A DNA stretch of 64,000 nt from Sapria himalayana (lineage: Eukaryota > Streptophyta > Magnoliopsida > Malpighiales > Rafflesiaceae), in contig JAREIK010001726.1 of NCBI GenBank assembly GCA_029783825.1, positions 1 through 64,000 of the forward strand, written 5' to 3'. Each line of letters opens with the position of its first letter. Position 1 is the stretch's first letter. Under the pieces are notes generated by a model, which worked only from the letters and a program-made list of their open reading frames with translations, did no database searches and was not told the origin of the DNA. Of the stretch, positions 49,153 to 62,400 are shown piece by piece. A program made the position numbers and the translations under genes.

Positions 49153-51504
49153 AGAAAAAAAAAGAAGAATAAAAAGAATAAGAAGAATAGGAAAAATTAA
49201 AAGAATAGAAAAATGAAAAAGAATAAGAAGTATAGGAAGAATTAAAAGAATAGAAAAATTAAAAAGAATAAGAAGAATAAAAAGAATAAGAAGAATATGA
49301 AGAATAAGAAGAATAAGAAGAATAAGAAGGATAAGAAGAATAAGAAGAATAAGAAGAATAAGAAGGATAAGAAGGATAAGAAGAATAAGAAGAATAAGAA
49401 GAATAAGAAGTATAAGAAGGATAAGAAGGATAAGAAGAATAAGAAGAATAAGAAGAATAAGAAGAATATGAAGAATTAGTAGAAAAATAAAAATAAAAAG
49501 AAAAAGAAGAAGAAGAATAATAATAATATGATGAATAAAAACTATAAAAAAATAAAAAGTGTATAAAGAATAAAAAGTATAAAAAGTATAAAAATAATAA
49601 GAAGAATAAGAAGAAAAAAAGTATAAGAAGAATAAAAATAATAATAAGAATAAATAGAATAGAAGAATAAAATGAATAAGAAGAATAAGAAGAATAAGAA
49701 GAATAAGAAGAATAAAATGAATAAGAAGAAAATGAAGAATAAGAAGAATAAAATGAATAAGAAGAATAAGAAGAATAAGAAGAATAAGAAGAATAAAATG
49801 AATAAGAAGAAAATGAAGAATAAGAAGAATAAAATGAATAAGAAGAATAAGAAGAATAAAAAGAATAAGAAGAAAAAGAAAAATTATACGTAAAGAAGAA
49901 TAAGAATATTAAGAAAATTAAGAAGAATTAGAAGAATAAGAAGAATAAGAAGAATAAGAAGAATAAAAAGAATAAGAAGAATAAGAAAAATGTAAAATAA
50001 TAAGAATAAGAAGAATAAGAAAAATAATAAGAATAAAAAGAATAAGAAGAATAAGAAGAATAAGAAGAATAAGAAGAATAAGAAGAATAAGAAGAATAAG
50101 AAGAATAAGAAGAATAAGAAGAATATGAAGAATAAGAATAATATGAAGAATATGAAGAATAAGAAGAATACGAATAATAAAAAAATATGAAGAATATAAA
50201 GAATAACAAGAATAAGAATAAAAAGAAAATTATGAAGAATAAAGAAAATAAGAAGAATAAGAAGAATAAGAAGAATAAGAAGAATAAGAAGAATAAGAAG
50301 AATAAGAATAATTATAAGAATTAGAAGAATTAGAAGAATTATAAGAATTAGAATAATTAAAAGAATTAGAAGAATTAGAAAAATTAGAAGAATTAGATGA
50401 ATAAGATGAATAAAAAGAATAAGAAGTATAAGAATAATAAAAAAAATAAGAAGAAAAAGAAGAATTATAAGAATAAGAATATTAAGAAGATTAAGAAGAT
50501 TAAGAAGAAATAGAAGAATAAGAAGAATAAAAAGAATAAAAAGAATAAGAAAATGTAAAATAATAAGAATAAAAAGAATAAGAAAATTAATAAGAATAAG
50601 AAGAATAAGTAGAATAAGAAGATTAAGAAGATTAAGAAGAAATAGAAGAATAAGAAGAATAAAAAGAATAAGAAGAATAAGAAAATGTAAAATAATAAGA
50701 ATAAAAAGAATAAGAAAATTAATAAGAATAAGAAGAATAAGAAGAATAAGAATAAGAAGAATAATAAGAATAAAAAGAATAATATGAAGAATATAAAGAA
50801 TAACAAGAATAAGAATAAAAAGAAAAATAAGAAGAATAAAAAAAATAAGAAGAATAAGAAAAATAAGAATAAGTATAAAAATTACAAGAATTATAAGAAT
50901 TAGAAGAATTAGAAGAATTAGAAGAATTAGAAGAATTAGAAGAATTAGAAGAATTAGGAGAATTAGAAGAATAAGAAGAATAAGAAGAATAAGAAGAATA
51001 AGAAGAATAAGAAGAATAAGAACGATAAGAAGAATAAGAATAATAAGAAGAATAAAAAAAATAAAAATAAGAAGAATAATAAGAATAATAAGAATAAGAA
51101 GAATAATAAGAATAATAAGAATAAGAAGAATAAAAAGTATAAGAAGAATATAAAGAATAAAAAGAATAAGAAAAATAAAAAGATGAATAAGAAGAATAAA
51201 TATAAATAGAAGAATAAAAAGAATAAAAAAAATAAGAAGAATAAGAACAATAAAAAGAATAAGAACAATAAGATGTATAAGAAGTATAAGAAGAATAAGA
51301 AGAATAAAAAGAATAAGGAGAATAAGAAGAATAAGATAAATAAGAAGAAGAATAATAATAATAATAATAATAATAGTAGTAGAAAGACTAAGAAGAATAA
51401 GATGAATAAGAAAAATAAGAAGATTAGAAGAATAAGAAGAATAAGAAGGTTAAGAAGAATAAGAAGAATACAAAAAAAAAAGAAGAATAAGATGAATAAG
51501 AAGA
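49153..51504 (+). repeat. AATAAGAAG array ending at a CACTA terminus
   Basis: About 2.35 kb with several nearly pure stretches (49297-49470, 50040-50110). Internal longer units are an 81-bp shift marked by AAAATGAAGAATAAG at 49729 and 49810, and a 132-bp shift marked by GATTAAGAAGATTAAG at 50489 and 50621. A run of GAATTAGAA units lies at 50880-50960. It stops at 51504, and the next base begins CACCACAAGAAAAA. Confidence 0.95.
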
Positions 51505-51839
51505 CACCACAAGAAAAATTCTAAATAGCTTGGGAAAATCCCCATCTAAATGGGAGCTTTCCATCTTTAAATAGGATATTACAATGGATTAATGATGGAA
51601 GCTTTCCCAATCTAAAGTCCTCGTCACTAAAATTTAATGAGGGAAATAGTCCTTAGCTAAAGAGTTTTAGTGACGGAAAATTATCTAGCTAAAATAATGA
51701 TTTATCTAGCTAAATTAGTAAGTGAAAATTTCCTAGCTAAATTAGCAAGGGAAAATTTCCTAGCTAAATTAGCAAGAGAAAATTCTCTACCTAAATTAGC
51801 AATGGAAAATTCCTAGCTATTTTCATTCCAAAACTATTT

Positions 51840-52299
51840 TTAGAATTTTATTTTTTTTTCAAAAAATTTAGTTTAATAATTTAATATTTCTATATTAAAT
51901 TGAATAAAAACAAAAACTATAAATGATAATTTATAATTAACAAAAAATAAAATCATTTAATAAATTATTATGATTTAATATTTTACATAATTAAAACATA
52001 AACATAAAAAAATTATTTATTTTTTATTCTCCAATGAATCTAGTGACAGTGCATAAAGTTTAATCTATTCGTGCATTGACGTTGCTTTCTCTCTCTCCGC
52101 TCCAATCACTATCTTTCTACTGTTACAAGGTTGTCCGAGTCATAGTACATCATGTCTAGTAAAAAATCCCTTCACTTATACAAGCTTCGTATGGGCAACA
52201 ATGTGGTACCATATCTATATGAAAATTGAACCAGCCAATAAAAGCAAAATAAATAAATAAATAAAGTTTTTTTTGATAAATATATAATACTACAATATA
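51840..52299. other. AT-rich spacer in copy B
   Basis: I see no gene or ordered repeat between the subterminal repeats and the TATAC/GTAC-rich region. Confidence 0.6.
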
Positions 52300-52745
52300 T
52301 ATGTACATATATAATACAGTGTATATGTACATATATACTAGCATTTCACTACTTACATATATTACTATAGTATATGCACATATAAATAGTAGTATTATAT
52401 GTACATATATACGTTAGTATTAAATGTACATATACTAAATATATATGTATGTATATACCAAGTATATATCTAAGTAAATACTAAGTATATACGTAAGTAT
52501 ATACTGAGTATTTACGTATGTATATACCGAGTATGTACTTATGTATATACCAAGTATATATGTACGTATATAACAAGTATATACATACGTATATATCGAA
52601 TATATATGTACGTATATACCAAGTATATACGTACGAATATATATGCATGTATAAGTACGTATATACGTACGTATATGCATATGTTTATTTCGAGTATATA
52701 CGTACGAATATATATTGTATATACCTACGTATATACCGCATTTGC
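52300..52745. repeat. Degenerate TATAC/GTAC palindrome-rich repeats
   Basis: Irregular repeats of ACGTATATAC-, CGAGTATATACGTACG- and CAAGTATATACGTA-like units occur at about 20-25 bp spacing. They resemble worn versions of the 23-bp minisatellite at 54595. Smaller clusters lie at 53340-53430 and 55936-56060. Open frames (Tyr, Ile, Thr-rich) are artefacts. Confidence 0.8.
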
Positions 52746-53339
52746 TGCTATTACTGCTGATAATAAAAATGGGGCGGGCAATGATGCTCGACTAATAAAC
52801 TTCTCTACCAAGCACTTGTTATGAGATTTAGCCAGTTTTTGATGAGAGAGTGAGCTGCTTCTCCCAAAATAGGCCCTGATATTCCTCCTGGCACTCGTGG
52901 CCTATAAAAATTGGGTAATATTACATTTTTCCTTCCGATTGAATATAGTTTTGTGAAATCTAATAAAATTACACCACACTACATGAGCGTCATCATCATC
53001 ATCATAAGACCTAGTAAAATTTGAACGAATCATTACAAAACCTACAGCAAGAAAACTTATTTCCTCGTACATACACTTTGTACTATGTGATAATTGGATA
53101 TCTACATAATTACTAAGAGAGTTAAGACCAGTCTCTGTCTGCATGGCTAGCCTGGACCAAAAATATCTTCATGCAGAGCTTTGGGTAAGGTCTAATATAT
53201 ATGGCTTTAATGACCTGCATTGGTAATCAATGCACGATGATGACCAGACCAGCCTGAGCAATTATTTATTCAAACATGTATGTGTGTGTAAATGGGTGTG
53301 TATATATGACAATATATACATGTCAACAAATAAATATAT
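52746..53339. other. Unique sequence, no recognised gene
   Basis: GC content is near normal for part of this stretch. The 80-codon minus-strand frame at 52902-53144 (with five Asp in a row from CATCATCATCATCAT) has no recognised domain and is probably chance. Confidence 0.5.
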
Positions 53340-53430
53340 GCTCCCACTTATGTATATGCTCGGTATATACGTACGTATATGCTCGGTATATACATACATA
53401 TATACTCATTATATATGTATGCATATAATA

Positions 53431-54594
53431 CAAATAGATAAATTTTAAAATTATATATTTAAATTATTTATTAATAATAGATATACTCAGTATAATGTAT
53501 ATAAATTTTAAATTATATATACTCATTACATATTTAAATTATTTTTTATCAAATAAAAATATAGATAAATTTTTAAAAACACATTTCAAAACAAAAAATT
53601 ATTATATAGTAAAATTTTTTGCTTAGCTGCTGAATCATTTTAATATTTGTAATTCTATTTTAAATGATATATCTCTTATTAATAATAGATTATTGATTTA
53701 TTTTTTGATCATTATTATAATATTTATCAATAAAAATATTTATATTGAATTTATAAGATATAAAAATTTAATAATTATTATAACTAAATATTGTATTCAC
53801 TTTTGAATAAAGTTTTAAAATTTTCATATTTTCAAAGATTATAACCTTTGAGCATGTGAAAAAATAAACAAAATTTATTTTTTTGTTCTTTCATTATTTA
53901 AATAATACCTATAAACCACTAAATGCTTAAACACTTAATCACTAAACTACAAAATCTCGATACTCCTATATAGAAAATCTTTTAAACCGTTATACACTAA
54001 ATAATAATTAATAAATCTTTTTTATTTGGTTTCTTTATAATTTAAAAAAATCATTTTGATTTATAGTTTTTTATTTGTATATTTGTATTAATTATAAAAT
54101 AAATTATGAGTTAAAAAAATAATTTATAAAAATTATTTTTCATCAAAAAATAGATAAGCTTATAAAAAGAATAAAAATTTAAAAACAAATAATTATTATT
54201 TAGTAATATATTTTTCTAAATAAATTATTTAGAAAAAAATATATAAATAAATTTTTTGCTATATTCTTGTTTAAATAAAACTTATAAACCAATAAAATCC
54301 TAAACACTTAAACATCTAAACTCCTAAACACAAAAGCCAATAAATACTTAAATCTTTAAACTTGTAAACCTTAAATATAATTTAAATAATTTATTTAAAT
54401 ATTAACTACAAAATAAAATATGAGTGATACAAATATAATTTAAATAATTTATTCTTCATCAAAAAAATATATAAGCTTATAAAAAGAAGCAAAAACTAAA
54501 AAAAATTATTATTTAGTAATAAATTTTACATGGATTTGGAATAATTTTAAGTTTTGCAATTATATTTTAATTTATATCCATCATAATAATAATA
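53431..54594. other. AT-rich sequence with three dispersed related segments
   Basis: Segments at about 53543-53622, 54135-54217 and 54445-54523 share a pattern of TCATCAAAAAA, ATAGATAAGCTTATAAAAAG and ATTATTATTTAGTAATA. Between them are worn CTAAAC-like runs (53907-53990 and 54285-54375). There is no coding potential. Confidence 0.5.
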
Positions 54595-55935
54595 ACATAT
54601 ATACTGAGTAAATACCTACGTATATACTGAGTATATACCTACGTATATACTGAGTATATACCTACGTATATACTGAGTATATACCTACGTATATACTGAG
54701 TATATACCTACGTATATACTGAGTATATACCTACGTATATACTGAGTATATACCTACGTATATACTGAGTATATACCTACGTATATACTGAGTATATATT
54801 ACGTATATACTGAGTATATACCTACGTATACACCCACGTATATACTGAGTATACACCCACGTATATACTGAGTATACACCCACATATATACTGAGTATAC
54901 ACCCACGTATATACTGAGTATACACCCACGTATATACTGAGTATACACCCACGTATATACTGAGTATACACCCACATATATACTGAGTATACACCCACGT
55001 ATATACTGAGTATACACCCACGTATATACTGAGTATACACCCACGTATATGCTGAGTATACACCCACGTATATACTGAGTATACACCCACGTATATACTG
55101 AGTATACACCCACGTATAAACTGAGTATACACCCACGTATATACTGAGTATACACCCACGTATATACTGAGTATACACCTACGTATATACTGAGTATACA
55201 CCCATGTATATACTGAGTATATACCTACGTATATACTGAGTATATACCTACGTATATACTGAGTATATACCTACGTATATACTGAGTATATACCTACGTA
55301 TATACTGAGTATATACCTACGTATATACTGAGTATATACCTACGTATATACTGAGTATATACCCAGTATATACTGAGTATACACCCACGTATATACTGAG
55401 TATACACCCACGTATATACTGAGTATACACCCACGTATATACTGAGTATACACCCACGTATATACTGAGTATACACCCACGTATATACTGAGTATACACC
55501 CACGTATATACTGAGTATACACCCACGTATATACTGAGTATACACCCACGTATATACTGAGTATACACCCACGTATATACTGAGTATACACCCACGTATA
55601 TACTGAGTATACACCCACGTATATACTGAGTATACACCCACGTATATACTGAGTATACACCCACGTATATACTGAGTATACACCCACGTATACTGAGTAT
55701 ACACCCACGTATATACTGAGTATACACCCACGTATATACTGAGTATACACCCACGTATATATTGAGTATACACCCACGTATATACTGAGTATACACCCAC
55801 GTATATACTAAGTATACACCCACGTATATACTGAGTATACACCCACGTATATACTGAGTATATACCCACGTATATACTGAGTATATACCCACGTATATAC
55901 TGAGTATATACCCACGTATATACTTAGTTTATATG
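54595..55935. repeat. 23-bp minisatellite, about 58 units in alternating blocks
   Basis: Each unit has the core GTATATACTGAGTATA followed by a 7-base spacer region. In one type the spacer region contains TACCTAC, in the other CACCCAC. TACCTAC-type units fill about 54601-54830 and 55200-55365. CACCCAC-type units fill about 54830-55195 and 55370-55855. The last three units (55856-55930) mix both (TATACCCAC). GTATATAC is its own reverse complement, so units can fold. Because 23 is not a multiple of 3 and the minus strand has no stop triplet, all three minus frames read through the same cyclic 23-residue repeat. These are not genes. Confidence 0.95.
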
Positions 55936-56069
55936 AAAATATATACTCGGTATATACGTACATATATACTTAGATATACATACTTATATACTCAGAATAT
56001 ATGTACATATTTACTGTAGTATATATGTACATATATACTATAGTATTATATGTACATATATATAATTAC

Positions 56070-56796
56070 ATAGCCTTAGATGACATATACATCTACTTTC
56101 ATGCAAATACACATACTATCAACGACAATAAAAGGAACTAATCTAGGGCTTAAAAAACACATATAGGTGTCTTAGGCATGGTCAGCATCTTCTAGTTCTG
56201 TGTCATCTAGAACTCTACGTAAATAGAGAACATTGCAACACCTTCACATGGAGCATAATATAGTACATTTACAAACCAATAAAGAACACACCACTATTCC
56301 ACTAATAAATATATATACTAGCACACGCAACACCAACTGCCATTTGCTAGAACTTTTACACAATGAGATAATCATGAACTTATTTTTAAATTAGCAAATC
56401 AAGATTACTCATAGATTTTCAGTGAATTACCCATTAAAATATTTTATAGTGTTGCCTAGCTTTGCATATCAGTCTATGATTAATTATAAGAAAGTTAGAA
56501 AATGCCAAACAAAAGGGAAATAGAAATTGAAATGACAACTGGCTGCATGATATTGAATTTTTACATACATGTAGGTTCATATAGGAATCATAATGGCTAT
56601 TAACATTTCAACAGTTTAATTCCACCGATGACCGATAAAAAGTAGTCGCAAATTTGAACTACGATAATGTAGATCTACACCAAATAAGAGTGTCTAGAAC
56701 AAACTTGTATTTGCGTGGGACCAAAATATTTTTCTTCATCTGACAACTTCAAAATCTAAGGTGTTGTTCCTAGCACCAAAAGGACCAGCCAAGCCT
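56070..56796. other. Unique AT-rich sequence in copy B
   Basis: I see no gene or repeat. The match to copy A begins at its right edge with TTTTACATACCTATAATAGG (56797; 1743 in copy A). Confidence 0.5.
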
Positions 56797-57269
56797 TTTA
56801 CATACCTATAATAGGCTCTCTACCAAAAATATTCAGGTACACACAAACATATTCACAAATATATAAAAATAGTAATTATAGACATGAACAAACACAAATC
56901 TAAATTGATAGTCATACAACTTCAATAAATATCTAAAAGATATCCAGAAATGATGTTTAAAGAGGAAGAGAGGTCAAATATAAAATGTTACAGGAATAAT
57001 TAAGATAATGGAAGCTCGGCCTCCTTTTCATCTAGCTAAAATCAGTAAATATGGGACCTATGCATTGGAAGGACCCTGGTAATGTCTGGATACTTTGAAT
57101 CAGATTTTTTTCATGCGTCTCACATCAAATGTTCTGCAAAGATTCATTATTAGGTTAATTGGAAAAGAAAAAAACAAAACCAGAAAAAAAATTGAAACCT
57201 CTAAAAAAATCTTATAATGTTTTGCTACATATAGACAAAAATAAAAAACAGTTAAGAAATAATTCTGAT

Positions 57270-59275
57270 ACGAAATCATCATCATAATTAGTTGTTGATT
57301 TTGTGTTAACCTCTCCAATGATGTTTCATAGTTGGATCTCAAGCTGCTATCTATCACATTAATGCTGCTTACTATGACTCCATATAGGATATATGCTGGT
57401 ACATTACATTCTTGATTTCTTTAATCACATCATTCATTTCTTTAATTTCTTACATTTCTTTCTTCAGATGAGTAATCTGCTCATCCTTCTCTTTTTTCAT
57501 TTCCTATATTTCTTCCTTCAAATTAGTAATCTGCTCATCATTCTCTTCTTTCATTTCATACATTTCTTCCTTCAAATGAGATATATGCTAATCATTCTCT
57601 TTTATTTCGGTCTCCATAACTTCAAAACATTCATTTTTTTCTTTTACTTATTGTTCGACTGTCTCATCCACCATTGCTATGAAAGATGAATTAGAAGCAT
57701 GACTGCTACAACAAAATGCCACCCCCTTCGAGCTGATGTTGTACACTTGCTATTTTTTATAACTTCATATGGTCTCCAAATAGATAGAATCATAGTCAAT
57801 TATTGAAGATCCATAGAACTCTCAACTTGGTAAGAAGTAGTTGTCACACATTCCTCCATGAATTCCATTGATAAAATAGAGAAAAATACTATTCTAGATA
57901 TACATAAACTAAAATAAATATTTTGTATGCCAAACAACTTTCAAAATGTTCAGTAGTATTATAAAATTTTATTAATATAATAGATTCTTACAACAATCAT
58001 CTGAGACTTGTTGTCAATAAAGTATCCATCCACTTTCTTCACGTGCAAATTTCTAAATATCTCATAAAAATTGGGATCTCGACCCAATTATCTAGCCTAG
58101 AATATGTATTTATTAAGTCATAAAATAACAAATGATAAAAAATTTTAACAAAATTAATAAAACCATTCACAAATTTGATTTATTTTGACTATTAGGATAA
58201 CCGCTAAATATATAAATGTTTAAAATTTTAAAATTATACCAAATCTCGAACATGCTCAATGCTTGACTTTGACCCTCCTGTGTGATGAGATATTCTTGTA
58301 CCTAGTCTGGCTACCTTAGTTCATCAATTTTTACTAGCAATCTTTGATTTTTTCTTCACATCTGGCTCCTCCCAATACTTAAGCCACTAGGGCCAATCAT
58401 CCTCGGATATAAAATAAGGCATTTCTTTTATATTCTTCAATTTATGGACAAAATTAGAATACCATTCAGTAGCTTTGCTCTGCCACAATGATTTTATCTT
58501 TCCATTAAATTTGTGTACCCATATACACTGATTCTATATATAGAAAAATCACAAAAGAATTTATATTAATAACAAGGACATAATTATTTACTGCTTGAAA
58601 ATAACCAACATAATAGTTAACTAATTAGATAATTAATTTTCAATGCTTTTGTTTCATTATTTTTACCTAAAAGTCATTAAAATAAGACTCTTTTCTCGAT
58701 TCAGAAATTTTCTTCCACAAGAATGCTTTTAGTTTCAACCATTTTCTTGAAGGACTTTGTAATTATAATTGAACACTTGTGAGTTGGAATAAAACTATAA
58801 AAATAAATAAATAACATTGAAAATGATCAAATCATAACTATATATAAAAAAACCACTAACAGTAACATCAAAATTTTTATTCAAGTCATTTTTACATATA
58901 TTTTATACCTCTAATCTACAATCTCAATTACTAACTTAGCACTAAATATAGAGGAAGATACGGTATTTGATGATGTCGATGGTTTTATAAATGAGGGAAC
59001 TATCAGTGTAAAATGTGGTGTAGAAGATAGAGATGGATCAAAAGTATGTGCAAGAAGGATAATGGGTGGTGGGCTTATATTTGATAAAGGTGATAGTAAA
59101 GGTGTCTATGATAGTGATGGTGATAGAAATAGAGATGATGATTATGATGTTGATGTCTAGATATGGTGGGTATGAGATAATACTAAATTTGCAACATGAT
59201 ATAAAATACTAGATGAATTTGGTTGATTTCTGCATCCACGTGCACCTCCACCACGGCCATGTCCTTTAGGTTCCA
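57270..59275 (-). pseudogene. CACTA second gene of copy B (Transposase_24 type), degenerate
   Basis: It starts at the ATG at 59275 with M-E-P-K-G-H-G-R-G-G-G, matching copy A. The same series of blocks follows leftward: near 58730 the Lys/Phe block, near 58390 a block with W and LKYW, near 58020 VDGYFIDNKSQ, and near 57700-57420 a long Lys/Glu-rich stretch. Here that stretch contains at least three imperfect tandem units of about 65 bp (TTCATTTC, TTTCTTCCTTCA, GTAATCTGCTCATC on the plus strand), so the coiled-coil tail looks longer than in copy A. Stops interrupt it. Confidence 0.55.
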
Positions 59276-59409
59276 TCTACTATAAAAAACATAGAACAAA
59301 TAATATAGATATAATGAACAACCATGCATTTTAGAATAAAAGACACCTATAGATTTCAACAAAATATCGAAAGTCTTTGATAGTTTAATATTATAATACA
59401 ATTATAACT

Positions 59410-62400
59410 ATTTAATTTTTGGCATCACTATCATCCTCCAATGGATCTTTTTATATTTCATCTGATTCCAATGTAAGTTCCAACTCATCTTCAAATAGAA
59501 ATTTATCATCTTCAATTTCTTTTAGGCTAAATTTTGTGTAACATAAATTTTCTTGATCTTCATCTACATGCACATGCTCAATATTATTTATGTCATCTTG
59601 TTGGAATGCCGGTGCAATAGCTAAGACTGCACTTCTTTGTTGAGATGTTGGTACTTCAAAATTTGATCGAGCTTTGATTTTGCAAATCGCCCACCAATCA
59701 CTTTTATCACGAGATAAACTCGCATATGTATAATAATATATTTGAGTGGCTTAAACTACCATAATAAATGGCTCATATATCGATTATATCTGTGTTTATG
59801 GTTAACATCCACCATCTTATAATCCGAATGAATCTTTGTACCCACATTTTGTGTAGGATCAAACCACTCGCACTTTAATAATAAAATCTTGTTATTTTCG
59901 AGTCTAGGATACTCCAACTCAATAATTTTTATGTGTTGACAATAATAATCAATCGCATATGCACTATAACCTAAGCCTTTAATGCATATATTACTATTCA
60001 TTATTGTTTTAGAAGAACCATATTCAATTGTGAGAAATTTATATCCATTGACAAAATACCCAGGATAGGTTGTCACATATCTAAATTGGCTTTTAATTAG
60101 ATTCTAAATGAAAATATTAGAATCTCTATTTGAAAGATCATTTTTCTGTGACATAAATTAAACAAATGATGGTAACAAATAAAGATACTAATAAATTAAA
60201 TAATTCAAACATTTAAAACTTAATTCTCACGTAATTTTTGAACCAATTCACAAATTTAGTTTTTAGCATATAATTGACATCATTGGTGAAAATTGAAGGT
60301 TGCTTATTTTTTAACTACTCAACATAAATACTATACAAATATAAAAAGAGAGAGAAAATTGTATATCAATTTTTAATTATTCCTATAAAAGACAAAATTA
60401 AAATATGATTAAACCTGCAACCATTTTGGGTATACATACTCAATATATGGTGCAACCTCCTCAGAATTAAGTAACATGTAGCTTTGAGTTGCTTTGTAAT
60501 CTTCATCTGTCATCCATCTTTTTGTTATTCTTCCAAATTCTTTTCCAGGGTGCTTGAAGATAGATAGTTTGTCCATATAATCATCTTCTACCATCACATG
60601 ACCTTCATAATTCTGAAGCATATTTTTATTATTTGTATTGACATGATTCTCAAAATAATAAGAACAAAATGATAATGCTTCTTCAACTAAATATGCATTG
60701 CATATTGAACCATTAACTTTTGCCTTGTTCCTAACATTCAATTTCAACTTAGGAAGATACATATAACTATAAGGTTAGGTTTCAATTATATTAAATTACA
60801 ATATTGCTTTATGTATGAAATAATAAAACACAGCTTATTATATGTATTTACCTCTAAAAAGGATACATCCACCTATATTGCACTGGCTCTGCTATCCGTG
60901 CTTCATATACTAAATGGACCAAAAATGCTCTATTGAGTCATAAAAGCTCGATGGGAATATCCGTTCATGCTTCCAAAGAATAAGTGGTATGTCATTCTTC
61001 AGCCTCACCATGTCATCTATTTTGATTGTGGTTATAGTTAGCTATTTGAAAAACAAACTATGTTTTGTAAGGACCTTCCAAATACTTAAGTGAAATAATT
61101 CACGGAATACAATTGGTATTAATCTCTGCATTAATGCATGATAGTCATGACTTTTCATTCCAAATTATTTAAGATTCTTCATATCAATGCATCTACCCAT
61201 ATTTGACACATATCCATTAGGGAATTTCAAAATTTTAACCCATTCACAAAATATCTGTCTTACCTTTTTATCAAGTGTGTAACAAGCTTTAGGGAATTTT
61301 CTTGTCGCCTAGTTCTATTTCAATTCAGGACGCCGACATTAATCATTCATCTTTTGTCTTGATATTAAAATATCTTTTGTTTTAATAATCTAGATTAAGG
61401 ATAGTGTTGAAAACATTGTCAAACATATTTTTTTTCAATATGCATTACATCCAAGTTATGATGAATTAAATAGGACTTCCAATTGGGCAAGTCCTAAAAA
61501 ATACTAGGTTTTATCCCGCCAAATATTTTGCATATTAGTCCATTAGTTTCCGTAGCATCCTTTTCAGTTATCTTCTTCAAACTCAAAATCTAAATCTCTG
61601 TCATAATATCATCTCCTAAACGAAATGCTAGTGCAACTGTTATCACAGTTTTATTTTTTTTCGAAATGCACTTGTATTTCTTTGGAATGGATGATTTGTA
61701 GGTAGACCCTTATGATGGTTATCAAACCATGACTATTTACCACTAAATGTGAGGGTAAATGCATCAGACTTTTTCATGCAATACGGACATGTGAATCATC
61801 CTCCAGTACTCATGCCAGATAACATTGAATATGCAGGAAAGTCACTTACCGTCGACATAAGGGCCTTTCGCATAATGAAATTTAGCTTCTTTGAGATATC
61901 AAATGTATTCATGCCAACATCTCACAAATGATTTAACTATGTTATAAGAGATTGTAAGAAAACATCCAGCATATCTTTTGGATTTTTTGGCTCTGGAACT
62001 AATATTGACAAAACATATATTGCTCCTTAATACACAACCACAGAGGGAAATTATAAGATGTCACTATCACTGGCCAAGTTGAATACTAATATCTAGATTG
62101 CCCAAATTGCTAAAATCTAATAGTATAGAGACCCAATCTCACATTTCAACTTTAAGTTGCAAATTCTTAATATAAATGATTAAAATGCTTCCAATCAAGT
62201 GAATCTGATTGATGACGCATTATCCCTTATTAAACATCATGCTCAGAATGACACATCATATCATTTTCTATAGCATTTGATGCATATAGTCTCTATAATC
62301 GAAGAATTAAAAGAAAATAATACATCTTCTTAAATGCAACTTTCAATTTTTTGTCGCATATCTGCAACATGAGGTGCCTTCTTAAACTGAGGATCATCAC

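Noticed and set aside
52902..53144. 80-codon minus-strand frame with a run of five Asp
   Set aside because: The run comes from a short CAT repeat. No recognised domain, partner gene or conservation could be shown.
53907..54375. Telomere-like CTAAAC runs
   Set aside because: The units are irregular (CTAAAC, TTAAAC, ATAAAC) with no CCCTAAA heptamer, so ordinary AT-rich sequence explains them as well.
54731..55892. Six overlapping minus-strand frames of 118-191 codons with a Tyr/Ile/Gly/Val repeat
   Set aside because: They all read the same 23-bp minisatellite. Being open in all three frames follows from the unit length and lack of stop triplets on that strand.
54595..55935. CRISPR-like array of 23-bp repeats
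   Set aside because: Units are contiguous without unique spacers, there are no cas genes, and the context is a plant genome.
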